A stretch of 64,000 nt of DNA from Synchiropus splendidus (lineage: Eukaryota > Chordata > Actinopteri > Syngnathiformes > Callionymidae). The position numbers and the translations under genes are program-made. The stretch spans positions 18,571,563-18,635,562 of the forward strand of contig NC_071348.1 of NCBI RefSeq assembly GCF_027744825.2, in the 5' to 3' direction. The notes below the pieces were generated by a model. That model ran no database searches. It was given only the letters and a program-made list of their open reading frames with translations, and had not been told where the DNA came from. Positions 26,101 to 37,999 of this stretch are shown here, in pieces (positions within the stretch are counted from its first letter, which is position 1; every line of letters starts with the position of its first letter).

Positions 26101-27614
26101 CGTTTTCAGCTTGAGATAAGGTGGGTTCCGGAACGCCAAACATAAAAATGTTGATAACTTTGGAAAAACACTTCAGACAGCTTAGATTTGATGTGCAACT
26201 ACTAGAAAGACCCTTTCTGCTATAGTGGGAGGTGAACATTTCATGTTCTGAAGCTTCCCTGAGAAGTTATGGCACAATGCAGAAAACGCGTTTTCAGCCT
26301 GAGATAAGGTCGATTCCGGAACGCCAAACATAAAAATGTTGATAACTTTGGAAAAACACTTCAGACAGCTTATAATTGACGTGCAACTACTAGAAAGACC
26401 CTTTCTGCTATAGTGGGTGTTGAAAATTTCATGTTCTGAAGCTTCCCTGCAAAGTCATGGCACAATGCAGAAAAGGCGTTTTCAATAAGGTGGGTTCCGG
26501 AACGCCAAACATAAAAATGTTGATAACCTTGGAAAAACACTTCAAACAGCTTAGATTTGATGTGCAACTACTAGAAAGACCCTTTCTGCTATAGTGGGAG
26601 GTGAAAATTTCATGTTCTGAAGATTCCCTGCAAAGTTATGGCACAATGCAGAAAACGCGATTTCAGCCTGAGATAAGGTCGACTCTGGAATGCCAAACAT
26701 AAAAATGTTGATTACTTTGGAAAAACACTTCAAACAGCTTAGATTTGAATTGCAACTACTAGAAAGACCCTTTCTGCTATAGTGGGAGGTGAAAATTTCA
26801 TGTTCTGAAGATTCCCTGCAAAGTTATGGCACAATGCAGAAAACGCGTATTCTGCCTGAGATAAGGTCGATTCCGTAATGCCAAACATAAAAATGTTTAT
26901 AACTTTGGAAAAACACTTCAGACAGCTTAGATTTGATGTGCAACTACTAGAAAGACCCTTTCTGCTATAGTGGGATATGAAAATTTCATGTTCTGAAGCT
27001 TCCCTGCAAAGTTATGGCACAATGCAGAAAACTCGTCTTCAGCATGAGTCAAGGTCAATTCCGGAAAGCCAAACATAAAAATATGATAACTTTGAAAAAA
27101 CACTTCAGACAGCTTAGATTTGATGTGCAACTACTAGAAAGACCATTTCTGCTATAGTGGGAGGTGAAAATTTCATGTTCTGAAGTTTCCCTGCAAAGTT
27201 ATGGCACAATGCAGAAAAGGCGTTTTCAATAAGGTGCGATCCGGAACGCTAAACATAAGACTGTTGATAACTTTGGAAAAACACTTCAGACAGGTTAGAT
27301 TTGATGTGCAACTACTAGAAGGACCCTTTCTGCGATCGTGGCAGGTTAAAATTTCATGTTCTGAAGCTTCCCTCCAAAGTTATGGCACAATGCAGAAAAC
27401 GCGGTTACAGAGTGAGATAAGGTGGGTTTCGGAACGCCAAACATAAAAATGTTGATAACTTTGGAAAAACACTTCAGACAGCTTATAATTGACGTGCAAC
27501 TACTAGAAAGACCCTTTCTGCTATAGTGGGTGTTGAAAATTTCATGTTCTGAAGCTTCCCTGCAAAGTCATGGCACAATGCAGAAAAGGCGTTTTCAATA
27601 AGGTGGGTTCCGGA
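21846..27614. repeat. Cluster of eight 180/181-bp monomers
   Basis: Monomer steps 21,846-22,025, 22,402-22,582, 23,147-23,326, 23,891-24,070, 24,259-24,439, 26,321-26,501, 27,066-27,245 and 27,434-27,614 all carry the 7-bp loss giving TTTTCAATAAG. The 180-bp ones have a further 1-bp loss. A four-monomer core (short, GACTCTGG, CCGTAATG and a third) begins at 22,583, 23,327, 24,440, 26,502 and 27,615. Confidence 0.9.
23177..26350. repeat. 17-monomer HOR unit, copy 1 (about 3,174 bp)
   Basis: Seventeen monomers, anchors 23,327 to 26,321, are repeated immediately downstream at a constant offset of 3,175 bp (3,174 before a 1-bp difference near 23,315). The unit contains three short monomers and one 189-bp monomer in identical places in both copies. 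The left edge is set by ACTTTAGAAA (23,171) against ACTTTGGAAA in copy 2. Confidence 0.9.
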
Positions 27615-29525
27615 ACGCCAAACATAAAAATGTTGATAACTTTAGAAAAACACTTCAAACAGCTTAGATTTGATGTGCAACTACTAGAAAGACCCTTTCT
27701 GCTATAGAGGGAGGTGAAAATTTCATGTTCTGAAGATTCCCTGCAAAGTTATGGCACAATGCAGAAAACGCGATTTCAGCCTGAGATAAGGTCGACTCTG
27801 GAATGCCAAACATAAAAATGTTGATTACTTTGGAAAAACACTTCAAACAGCTTAGATTTGATTTGACACTACTAGAAAGACCCTTTCTGCTATAGTGGGA
27901 GGTGAAAATTTCATGTTCTGAAGATTCCCTGCAAAGTTATGGCACAATGCAGAAAACGCGTATTCTGCCTGAGATAAGGTCGATTCCGTAATGCCAAACA
28001 TAAAAATGTTTATAACTTTGGAAAAACACTTCAGACAGCTTAGATTTGATGTGCAACTACTAGAAAGACCCTTTCTGCTATAGTGGGATATGAAAATTTC
28101 ATGTTCTGAAGCTTCCCTGCAAAGTTATGGCACAATGCAGAAAACGCGTTTTCAGCCTGAGATAAGGTGGGTTTCGGAACGCCAAGCATAAAAATGTTGA
28201 TAACTTTGGAAAAACACTTCAGACAGCTTAGATTTGATGTGCAACTACTAGAAAGACCCTTTCTGCTATAGTGGGAGGTGAACATTTCATGTTCTGAAGC
28301 TTCCCTGCAAAGTTATGGCACTATGCAGAAAACGCGTTTTCAGCTTGAGAAAAGGTGGGTTCCGGAACGCCAAACATAAAAATGTTGATAACTTTGGAAA
28401 ATCACTTCAGACAGCTTAGATTTGATGTGCAACTACTAGAAAGACCCTTTCTGCTATAGTGGGAGGTGAAAATTTCATGTTCTGAAGCTTCCCTGCAAAG
28501 TTATGGGACAATGCAGAAAACGATTTTTCATCCTGAGATAAAGTCGATTCCGGAACGCCAAACGTGAAAATGTTGATAACTTTCGAAAAACACTTCAGAC
28601 AGCTTAGATTTGATGTGCAACTACTAGAAAGACCCTCTCTGCTATAGTGGGACGTGAAAATTTCATGTTCTGAAGCTTCCCAGCAAAGTTATGGCACAAT
28701 GCAGAAAACGCGTTTTCAGCCTGAGATAAGGTGGGTTCCGGAACGCCAAACATAAAAATGTTGATAACTTTGGAAAAACACTTCAGACAGCTTAGATTTG
28801 ATGTGCAACTACGAGAAATACCCTTTCTGCTTTAGTGGGAGGTGAAAATTTCATTTTCTGAAGCTTCCCTGCAAAGTTATGGCACAATGCGTACAACGCG
28901 TTTTCAGCTGGAGATAAGGTCGATTCCGGAAAGCCAAACATAAAAATGTTGATAACTTTCGAAAAACACTTCAGACAGCTTAGATTTGATGTGCAACTAC
29001 TAGAAAGACCCTTTCTGCTATAGTGGGAGGTCAACATTTCATGTTCTGAAGCTTCCCATGGAAAGTTATGGGACAATGCAGAAAACGATTTTTCATCGCG
29101 AGATAAGGTCGATTACGGAACGCGAAACATAAAAATGTTCATAAGTTTCGAAAAACACTACAGACAGCTTAGATTTGATGTGCAACTACTAGAAAGACCC
29201 TTTCTGCTAAAGTGGGAGGTGAACATTTCATGTTCTGAAGCTTCCCTGCAAAGTTATGGCACTATGCAGAAAACGCGTTTTCAGCTTGAGATATGGTGGG
29301 TTCCGGAACGCCAAACATAAAAATGTTGATAACTTTGGAAAAACACTTCAGACAGCTTAGATTTGATGTGCAACTACTAGAAAGACCCTTTCTGCTATAG
29401 TGGGAGGTGAACATTTCATGTTCTGAAGCTTCCCTGAGAAGTTATGGCACAATGCAGAAAACGCGTTTTCAGCCTGAGATAAGGTCGATTCCGGAACGCC
29501 AAACATAAAAATGTTGATAACTTTC
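26351..29525. repeat. 17-monomer HOR unit, copy 2 (about 3,175 bp)
   Basis: By eye I found about four differences from copy 1: AATAAGTGGG/AATAAGGTGGG (23,310/26,484), GCTTCGCTCC/GCTTCCCTCC (24,190/27,365), CCCTTGGAA/CCCATGGAA (25,880/29,055) and GATAAGG/GATATGG (26,116/29,291). That is near 99.9% identity. The copy ends where CTTTGG becomes CTTTCG at 29,525. The duplication is recent, or the copies are being conversion-homogenised; an assembly error is also possible. Confidence 0.9.
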
Positions 29526-29684
29526 GACAAACACTTCAGACAGCTTAGATTTGATGTGCAACTACTAGAAAGACCCTTTCTGCTATAGTGGGAGGTCGAA
29601 ATTTCATGTTCTGAAGCTTCTCATGGAAAGTTATGGGACAATGCAGAAAACGATTTTTCATCCTGAGATAAGGTCGATTACGGA

Positions 29685-29845
29685 ACGCGAAACATAAAAA
29701 TGTTCATAACTTTCGAAAAACACTTCAGACAGCTTAGATTTCTGCTATAGTGGGAGGTGAAAATTTCATGTTCTGAAGCTTCCCTGCAAAGTTATGGCAC
29801 AATGCCGAAAACGCGTTTTCAGCCTGAGATAAGGTGGGTTCCGGA
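29685..29845. repeat. 161-bp monomer with 27-bp internal deletion
   Basis: AGCTTAGATT is joined directly to TCTGCTATAG near 29,740. The stretch from TGATGTGC through AGACCCTTT is missing, including most of the AGAAAG-ACC-CTTTCT inverted repeat. The break sits in short T runs on both sides, so slippage or microhomology joining is plausible. It is the only large deletion in the window. Confidence 0.9.
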
Positions 29846-32479
29846 ACGCCAAACATAAAAATGTTGATAACTTTGGAAAAACACTTCAGACAGCTTAGAT
29901 TTGATGTGCAACTACTAGAAAGACCCTTTCTGCTATAGTGGGAGGTGAACATTTCATGTTCTGAAGCTTCCCTGAGAAGTTATGGCACAATGCAGAAAAC
30001 GCGTTTTCAGCCTGAGATAAGGTGGTTTCCAAAACGCCAAACGTAAAAATGTTGATTACTTTGGAACAACACTTCTGACAGCTTAGATTTAATGTGCAAC
30101 TACTAGAAAGACCCTTTCTGCTATACTGGGAGGTGAAAATTTCATTTTCTGAAGCTTACCTGCAAAGTTATGGCACAATGCGTAAAACCCGTTTTCAGCC
30201 TGAGATAAGGTCGATTCCGGAACGCCAAACATAAAAAAGTTGATAACTTTCGAAAAACACTTCAGACAGCTTAGATTTGATGTGCAACTACTAGAAAGAC
30301 CCTTTCTTCTATAGTGGGAGGTCAAAATTTCATGTTCTGAAGCTTCTCATGGAAAGTTATGGGACAATGCAGAAAACGATTTTTCATCCTGAGATAAGGT
30401 CGATTACGGAACGCGAAACATAAAAATGTTCATAACTTTTGAAAAACACTTCAGACAGCTTAGATTTGATGTGCAACTACTAGAAAGACCCTTTCTGCTA
30501 TAGTGGGAGGTGAAAATTTCATGTTCTGAAGCTTCCCTGCAAAGTTATGGGACAATGCAGAAAACGATTTTTCATCCTGAGATAAAGTCGATTCCGGAAC
30601 GGCAAACGTGAAAATGTTGATAACTTTCGAAAAACACTTCAGACAGCTTAGATTTGATGTGCAACTACTAGAAAGACCCTTTCTGCTATAGTGGGACGTG
30701 AAAATTTCATGTTCTGAAGCTTCCCAGCAAAGTTATGGCACAATGCCGAAAACGCGTTTTCAGCCTGAGATAAGGTCGATTCCGGAACGCCAAACATAAA
30801 AATGTTGATCACTTTGGAAAAACACTTCAGACAGCTTAGATTTGATGTGCAACTACTAGAAAGACCCTTTCTGCTATAGTGGGAGGTGAACATTTCATGT
30901 TCTGAAGCTTCCCTGCAAAGTTTTGGCACTATGCAGAAAACGCGTTTTCAGCTTGAGATAAGGTGGGTTCCGGAATGCCAAACATAAAAATGTTGATAAC
31001 TTTGGAAAAACACTTCTGACAGCTTAGATTTAATGTGCAACTACTAGAAAGACCCTTTCTGCTATAGTGGGAGGTGAAAATTTCATGTTCTGAAGATTCC
31101 TTGCAAAGTTATGGCACAATGCAGGAAACGCGTTTTCAGCCTGAGATAAGGTCGATTCAGGAACACCAAACATAAAAATGTTGAAAACTTTCGAAAAACA
31201 CTTCAGACAGCTTAGATTTGAGGTGCAACTACTAGAAAGACCCTTTCTGGTATAGTGGGAGGTGAAAATTTCATGTTCTGAAGCTTCCCTGCAAAGTTAT
31301 GGGACAATGCAGAAAACGATTTTTCATCCTGAGATAAGGTCGATTCCAGAACGCCAAACATAAAAATGTTGATAACTTTGGAAAAACATTTCAGACAGCT
31401 TAGATTTGATGTGCAAATACTAGAAAGACCCTTTCTGTTATAGTGGGAGGTGAAAATTTCATGTTCTGAAGCTTTCCTGCAAAGTTATGGGACAATGCAG
31501 AAAACGATTTTTCATCGCGAGATAAGGTCGATTCCGGAACGCCAAACATAAAAATGTTGATAACTTTCGAAAAACACTTCAGACAGCTTAGATTTCATGT
31601 GCAACTACTAAAAAGACCCCTTCTGCTTTAGTGGGACCTGAAAATTTCATGTTCTGAAGCTTCCCTGCAAAGTTATGGCACAATGCCGAAAACGCGTTTT
31701 CAGCCTGAGATAAGGTCGATTCCGGAACGCCAAACATAAAAATGTTGATAATTTTGGAAAAACACTTCAGACAGCTTAGATTTGATGTGCAACTACTAGA
31801 AAGACACTTTCTGCTATAGAGGGAGGTGAAAATTTCATGTTCTGAAGCTTTCCTGCAAAGTTAGGGCACATTGCGTAAAACGCGTTTTCAGCCTGAGATC
31901 AGGTGGGTTCCAGAACGCCAAACATAAAAATGTTGATAACTTTGGAAAAACACTTCAGACAGCTTAGATTTGATGTGCAACTACTAGAAAGACCCTTTCT
32001 GCTATAGTGGGAGGTGAAAATTTCATGTTCTGAAGCTTTCCTGCAAAGTGATGGCACAATGCAGAAAATGCGTTTTCAGCCTGAGATAAGGTGGGTTCCA
32101 GAACGGCAAACATAAAAATGTTGATAACTTTGGAAAAAGATTTCAGACAGCTGAGAGTTGATGAGCAACTACTAGAAAGACCCTTTCTGCTATAGTGGGA
32201 GGTGAACATTTCATGTTCTGAAGCTTCCCTGCAAAGTTATGGCACTATGCAGAAAACAAGTTTTCAGCTTGAGATAAGGTGGGTTCCGGAACGCCAAACA
32301 TAAAAATGTTGATAACTTTAGAAAAACACTTCAGACAGCTTAGATTTGATGTGCAACTACTAGAAAGACCCTTTCTGCTATAGTGGGAGGTGAACATTTC
32401 ATGTTCTGAAGCTTCCCTGAGAAGTTATGGCACAATGCAGAAAACGCGTTTTCAGCCTGAGATAAGGTGGTTTCCAAAA

Positions 32480-34556
32480 CGCCAAACGTAAAAATGTTGA
32501 TTACTTTGGAACAACACTTCTGACAGCTTAGAATTAATGTGCAACTACTAGAAAGACCCTTTCTGCTATAGTGGGAGGTGAAAATTTCATTTTCTGAAGC
32601 TTCCCTGCAAAGTTATGGTACAATGCGTAAAATGCGTTTTCAGCCTGAGATAAGGTCGATTCCGGACCGCCAAACATAAAAGTGTTGATAACTTTCGAAA
32701 AACACTTCAGACAGCTTAGATTTGATGTGCAACTAATAGAAAGACCCTTTCTGCTATAGTGGGAGGTCAAAATTTCATGTTCTGAAGCTTCCTTGCAAAG
32801 TTATGGGACAATGCAGAAAACGATTTTTCATCCTGAGATGAAGTCGATTCCGGAACGGCAAACGTGAAAATGTTGATAACTTTCGAAAAACACTTCAGAC
32901 AGCTTAGATTTGATGTGCAACTACTAGAAAGACCCTTTCTGCTATAGTGGGACGTGAAAATTTCATGTTCTGAAGCTTCCCAGCAAAGTTATGGCACAAT
33001 GCCGAAAACGCGTTTTCAGCCTGAGATAAGGTGGTTTCCAAAACGCCAAACGTAAAAATGTTGATTACTTTGGAACAACACTTCTGACAGCTTAGATTTA
33101 ATGTGCAACTACTAGAAAGACCCTTTCTGCTATAGTGGGAGGTGAAAATTTCATGTTCTGAAGATTCCTTGCAAAGTTATGGCACAATGCAGGAAACGCG
33201 TTTTCAGCCTGAGATAAGGTCGATTCAGGAACACCAAACATAAAAATGTTGAAAACTTTCGAAAAACACTTCAGACAGCTTAGATTTGAGGTGCAACTAC
33301 TAGAAAGACCCTTTCTGGTATAGTGGGAGGTGAAAATTTCATGTTCTGAAGCTTCCCTGCAAAGTTATGGGACAATGCAGAAAACGATTTTTCATCCTGA
33401 GATAAGGTCGATTCCGGAACGCCAAACATAAAAATGTTGATAACTTTGGAAAAACACTTCAGACAGCTTAGATTTGATGTGCAACTACTAGAAAGACCCT
33501 TTCTGCTATAGTGGGAGGTGAAAATTTTATATTCTGCAGCTTTCCTGCAAAGTGATGGCACAATGCTGAAATCGCGTTTTCAGCGTGAGATAAGGTTGAT
33601 TCCGAAACGGCAAACATAAGAATGTTGATAACTTTGGAAAAACACTTCAGACAGCTTAGATTTGATGTGCAACTACTGGAAAAAGCCTTTCTGCTATAGT
33701 GGGAGTTGAAAATTTCATGTTCTGAAGCTTCCCTGCAAAGTTATGGCACAATGCAGAAAACGCGTTTTCAGCCAGAGATAAGGTCGATTCTGGAATGCCA
33801 AACATAAAAATGTTGACAACTTTGGAAAAACACTTCAAACAGCTTAGATTTGATGTGCAAGTATGAGAAAGACCATTTCTGCTGTAGAGGCAGGTGAAAA
33901 TTTCATGTTCTGAAGCTTCCCTGCAAAGTTATGGCACAATGCAAAAAAAGCATTTACAGCCTGAGATAAGGTGGGTTCCAGAACGCCAAAGAGAAAAATA
34001 TTGATAACTTCGGAAAAACACTTCAGACAGCTTAGATTTGACGTGCAACTACTAGAAACACCCTTTCTGCTATAGTGGGAGTTGAAAATTTCATGTTCTG
34101 TAGCTTCCCTGCAAAGTTATGGCACAATGCAGAAAACGCGTTTTCAACCTGAGATAAGGTGGGTACCGGAACGGCAAACAAAAAAATATGATAAGTTCGG
34201 AAAAACACATCAGACAGCTTAGGTTTGACGTGCAACTATGAGAAAGACCCTTTCTGCTATAGTGGGAGGTGAAAACTTCATGTTCTGAAGCTTCCCTGCA
34301 AAGTTATGGCACAATTCCGAAAACGCGTTTTCAGCCTGAGATTAGGTCGATTCCGAAACGCCAAACAGAAAAATGTTGATAACTTTGGAAAAACACTTCA
34401 TACAGCTTCGATTTGATGTGCAACTACGAGAAAGACCCTTTCTGCTATAGAGGGTGGTGAAAATTCGATGTTCTGAAGCTTCCCTGCAAAGTTATGGCAC
34501 AATGAGTAAAACGCGTTTTCAGCCTGAGATAAGGTCGATTCCGGAACGCCAAACAT
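32480..34556. repeat. 11-monomer block, copy 1
   Basis: Anchors 32,667, 32,855, 33,043, 33,231, 33,419 and on to 34,546 match 38,151 to 40,406. The offset moves from 5,484 to 5,672 to 5,860 bp because the later copy has two additional monomers (38,527 and 39,091). Rare shared variants include TTCTGCAGCTTTCC, CAAGTATGAGAAAG with GCTGTAGAGGCAGG, GGGTACCGGAACGG and a 187-bp monomer (AAAAATATGATAAG). Confidence 0.8.
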
Positions 34557-34997
34557 AAACATGTTGTTATCTTTGGGAAAACACTTCAGACAGCTTAGAT
34601 GTGATGTGCAACTACTAGAAAGATCCTTTCTGACACAGTGGGAGGTGAAAATTTCATGTTCTGAAGCTTCCCTGCAAAGTTATGGCACAATGCAGAAAAA
34701 AAGGTTTTCAGCCTGAGATAAAGTCGATTCCGGAAAGCCAAACATAAAAATGTTGATAACTTTGGAAAAACACTTCAGACAGCTTAGATTTGATTTGCAA
34801 CTACTAGAGAGACCCTTTCTGCTATAGTGGGAGGTGAAAATTTCATGTTCTTAAGCTTTATGCATAGTTGTGGCACAATGCTAAAAACGCGTTTTTAGCC
34901 TGAGATAAGGTCGATTCCGGAACGCCAAACATAAAAATGTTGATAACTTTCGAAAAACACTTCAGACAGCTTAGATTTGATTTGCAACTACTAGAAA

Positions 34998-35063
34998 GAC
35001 CCTTTCTGCCATTGTGGGAGGTGAAAATAAGACCCTTTCTGCTATAGTGGGAGGTGAAAATTT
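34998..35063. repeat. 33-bp internal tandem duplication (221-bp monomer)
   Basis: GACCCTTTCTGCC...GTGAAAATAA at 34,998-35,030 is followed by a second, slightly different copy starting GACCCTTTCTGCTATAG at 35,031. This makes the 34,922-35,142 monomer 221 bp. The first copy has the CCATTGTGGG variant and the second the common CTATAGTGGG. The two halves may therefore come from different monomers, an out-of-register join rather than simple slippage. Confidence 0.85.
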
Positions 35064-37999
35064 CATGTTCTGAAGCTTCCCTGCAAAGTTATGGCACAAT
35101 GCAGAAAACAAGTTTTCAGCCTGAGATGAGGTGGGTTCCGGAACGCCAAAAATAAAAATGTTGAAAACTTTGGAAAAACACTTCAGACAGCTTAGATTTG
35201 ACGTGCAACTACTAGAAAGACCATTTCTGCTATAGTGGGAGGTGAAAATTTCATGTTCTGAAGCTTCCCTGCAAAGTTATGCCACAATGCAGAAAACGCG
35301 TTTTCAGCCTGATATATGGTCGATTCCTGAACGCCAAACATAAAAATTTTGAAAACTTTGGAAAAACACTTCAGAAAGCTTAGATTTGATGTGCAATTAC
35401 TAGAAAGACCCTTTCTGCTATAGTGGCATGTGAAAATTTCATGTTCTGAAGAGTGCCTGCAAAGTTATGGCACAATGCAGAAAATGCGTTTTCAGCCTGA
35501 GATAAGGTGGGTTCCAGAATGGCAAACATAAAAATGTTGCTAACTTTGGAAAAACATTTCAGACAGCTTAGATTTGATGTGCAACTACAAGACAGACCCT
35601 TTCTGCAATAGTGGGAGGTTAAAATTTCTTATTCTGAAGTTTACTGCAAAGTTATGGCACTATGCAGAAAACGCGTTTTCAGCTTGAGATAAGGTGGGTT
35701 CCCGAACGCCAAACATAAAAATGTTGAAAACTTTGGAAAAACACTTCAGACAGCTTGGATTTGATGTGCAACTACTGGAAAGACCCTTTGTGCTATCGTG
35801 GGACGTGAAAATTTCATGTTCTAAAGGTTCCCTGCAAAGTTATGGCACAATGCGTAAAACGCGTTTTCAACCTGAGATAAGGTCGATTCCGGAACGCCAT
35901 ACATAAAAATGTTGATAACTTTGGAAAAACACATCAGACAGCTTAGATTTGATGTGCAACTACTAGAAAGACCCTTTCTGCTATAGTGGGAGGTTAAAAT
36001 TTCATGTTCGGAAGCTTCCATGCAAAGTTATGGCACAATGGAGACAACGCGTTTTCAACCTGAGATAAGGTCGATTCTGGAACGCCAAACATAAAAATGT
36101 TGATAACTTTCGAAAAACACTTCAGACAGCTGAGATTTGATGTGCAACTCCTAGAAAGACCCTTTCTACTATAGTGGGAGGTGAACATTTCATGTTCTGA
36201 AGCTTCCCTGCGGAGTTATGGCACAATGCAGAAAACGCATTTTCAGCTTGAGATAAGGTGGGTTCCGGAACGCTAAGCGTAAAAATGTTGATAACTTTGA
36301 AATAACACTTCAGACAGCTTAGATTTGATATGCAACTACTAGAAAGACCCTTTCTGCTATTGTGGGAGGTGAACATTTCATGTTCGGAAGCTTCCATGCA
36401 AAGTTATGGCACCATGCAGACAACGCGTTTTCAGCCTGAGATAAGGTCGATTCCGGAACGCCAAACATAAAAATGTTGATAACGTTCGAAAAACACTTCA
36501 GACAGCTGAGATTTGATGTGCAACTACTAGAAAGAACCTTTCTGCTATAGTGGGAGGTCAAAATTTCATGTTCTGAAGCTTCCCTGGAAAGTTATGGGAC
36601 AATGCAGAAAATGCATTTACATCCTGAGATAAAGTCGATTCTGGAACGCCAAACATAAAAATGTTGATAACGTTCGAAAAACACTTCAGACAGCTGAGAT
36701 TTGATGTGCAACTACTAGAAAGAACCTTTCGGCTATAGTGGGAGGTCAAAATTTCATGTTCTGAAGCTCCCCTGCAAAGTTATGGCACAATACAGAAAAC
36801 GCGTTTTCAGCCTGAGATAAGGTGGGTTCCGGAACGCCAAACATAAAAATATTGATAACTTTGGAAAAACACTTCAGACAGCTTAGATTTGATGTGCAAC
36901 TACTAGAAAGACCCTTCCTGCAAAAGTGGGAGGTGAACATTTCATGTTCTGAAGCTTCCCTGCAAAGTTATGGCACAATGCAGAAAACGCGTTTTCAGCT
37001 TGAGATAAGGTGGGTTCCGGAACGCCAAACATAAAAATGTTGATAACTTTCGAAAAACACTTCAGACAGCTTAGATTTGATGTGCAACTACTAGAAAGAC
37101 CCTTTCTGCTACAGTGGGAGGTCAAAATTTCATGTTCTGAAGCTTCCCATGAAAAGTTATGGGACAATGCAGAAAACGATTTTTCATCCTGAGATAAGGA
37201 CGATTACGGAACGCGAAACATAAAAATGTTCATAACTTTCGAAAAACACTTCAGACAGCTTAGATTTGATGTGCAACTACTAGACAGACCCTTTCTGCTA
37301 TAGTGGGAGGTGAACATTTCATGTTCTGAAGCTTCCCTGAGAAGCTATGGCACAATGCAGAAAACGCGTTTTCAGCCTGAGATAAGGTGGGTTCGGAACG
37401 CCAATCGTAAAAATGTTGATTACTTTGGAAAAACACTTCAGACAGCTTAGATTTGATGTGCAACTACTAGAAAGACCCTTTCTGCTATAGTGGGAGGTGA
37501 ACATTTCATGTTCTGAAGCTTCCCTGAGAAGTTATGGCACAATGCGTAAAACGCGTTTTCAGCCTGAGATAAAGTCGATTCCGGAACGCCAAACATAAAA
37601 ATGTTGATAACTTTCGAAAAACACTTCAGACAGCTTAGATTTGATGTGCAACTACTAGAAAGACCCTTTCTGCTATAGTGGGAGGTCAACATTTCATGTT
37701 CTGAAGCTTCCCATGGAAAGTTATGGGACAATGCAGAAAACGATTTTTCATCCTGAGATAAGGTCGATTACGGAACGCGAAACATAAAAATGTTCATAAG
37801 TTTCGAAAAACACTTCAGACAGCTTAGATTTGATATGCAACTACTAGAAAGACCCTTTCTGCTAAAGTGGGAGGTGAACATTTCATGTTCTGAAGCTTCC
37901 CTACAAAGTTATGGCACTATGCAGAAAACGCGTTTTCAGCTTGAGATAAGGTGGGTTCCGGAACGCCAAACATAAAAACGTTGATAACTTTGGAAAAAC

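Larger units (their letters stand above)
29526..36361. repeat. Mixed domain between the 17-mer pair and the 40-mer unit
   Basis: Monomers related to the 17-mer unit continue (GATTTTTCATCCTGAG, GAACGCGAAACAT, AAACGTGAAAATG) but in broken order. A recurring pair (GTGGTTTCCAAAACGCC, then GAAGATTCCTTGC with GATTCAGGAACACC) starts at 33,043 and 38,715. Its second member alone appears near 31,163, 41,911 and 46,233. 32.5-34.55 kb is a block copied again at 38.0-40.4 kb. The two largest length anomalies lie here. Confidence 0.75.

Noticed and set aside
34998..35063. Transposon footprint or target-site duplication
   Set aside because: The added 33 bp is itself satellite sequence, with no foreign ends or inverted termini. 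A partial monomer duplication explains it.
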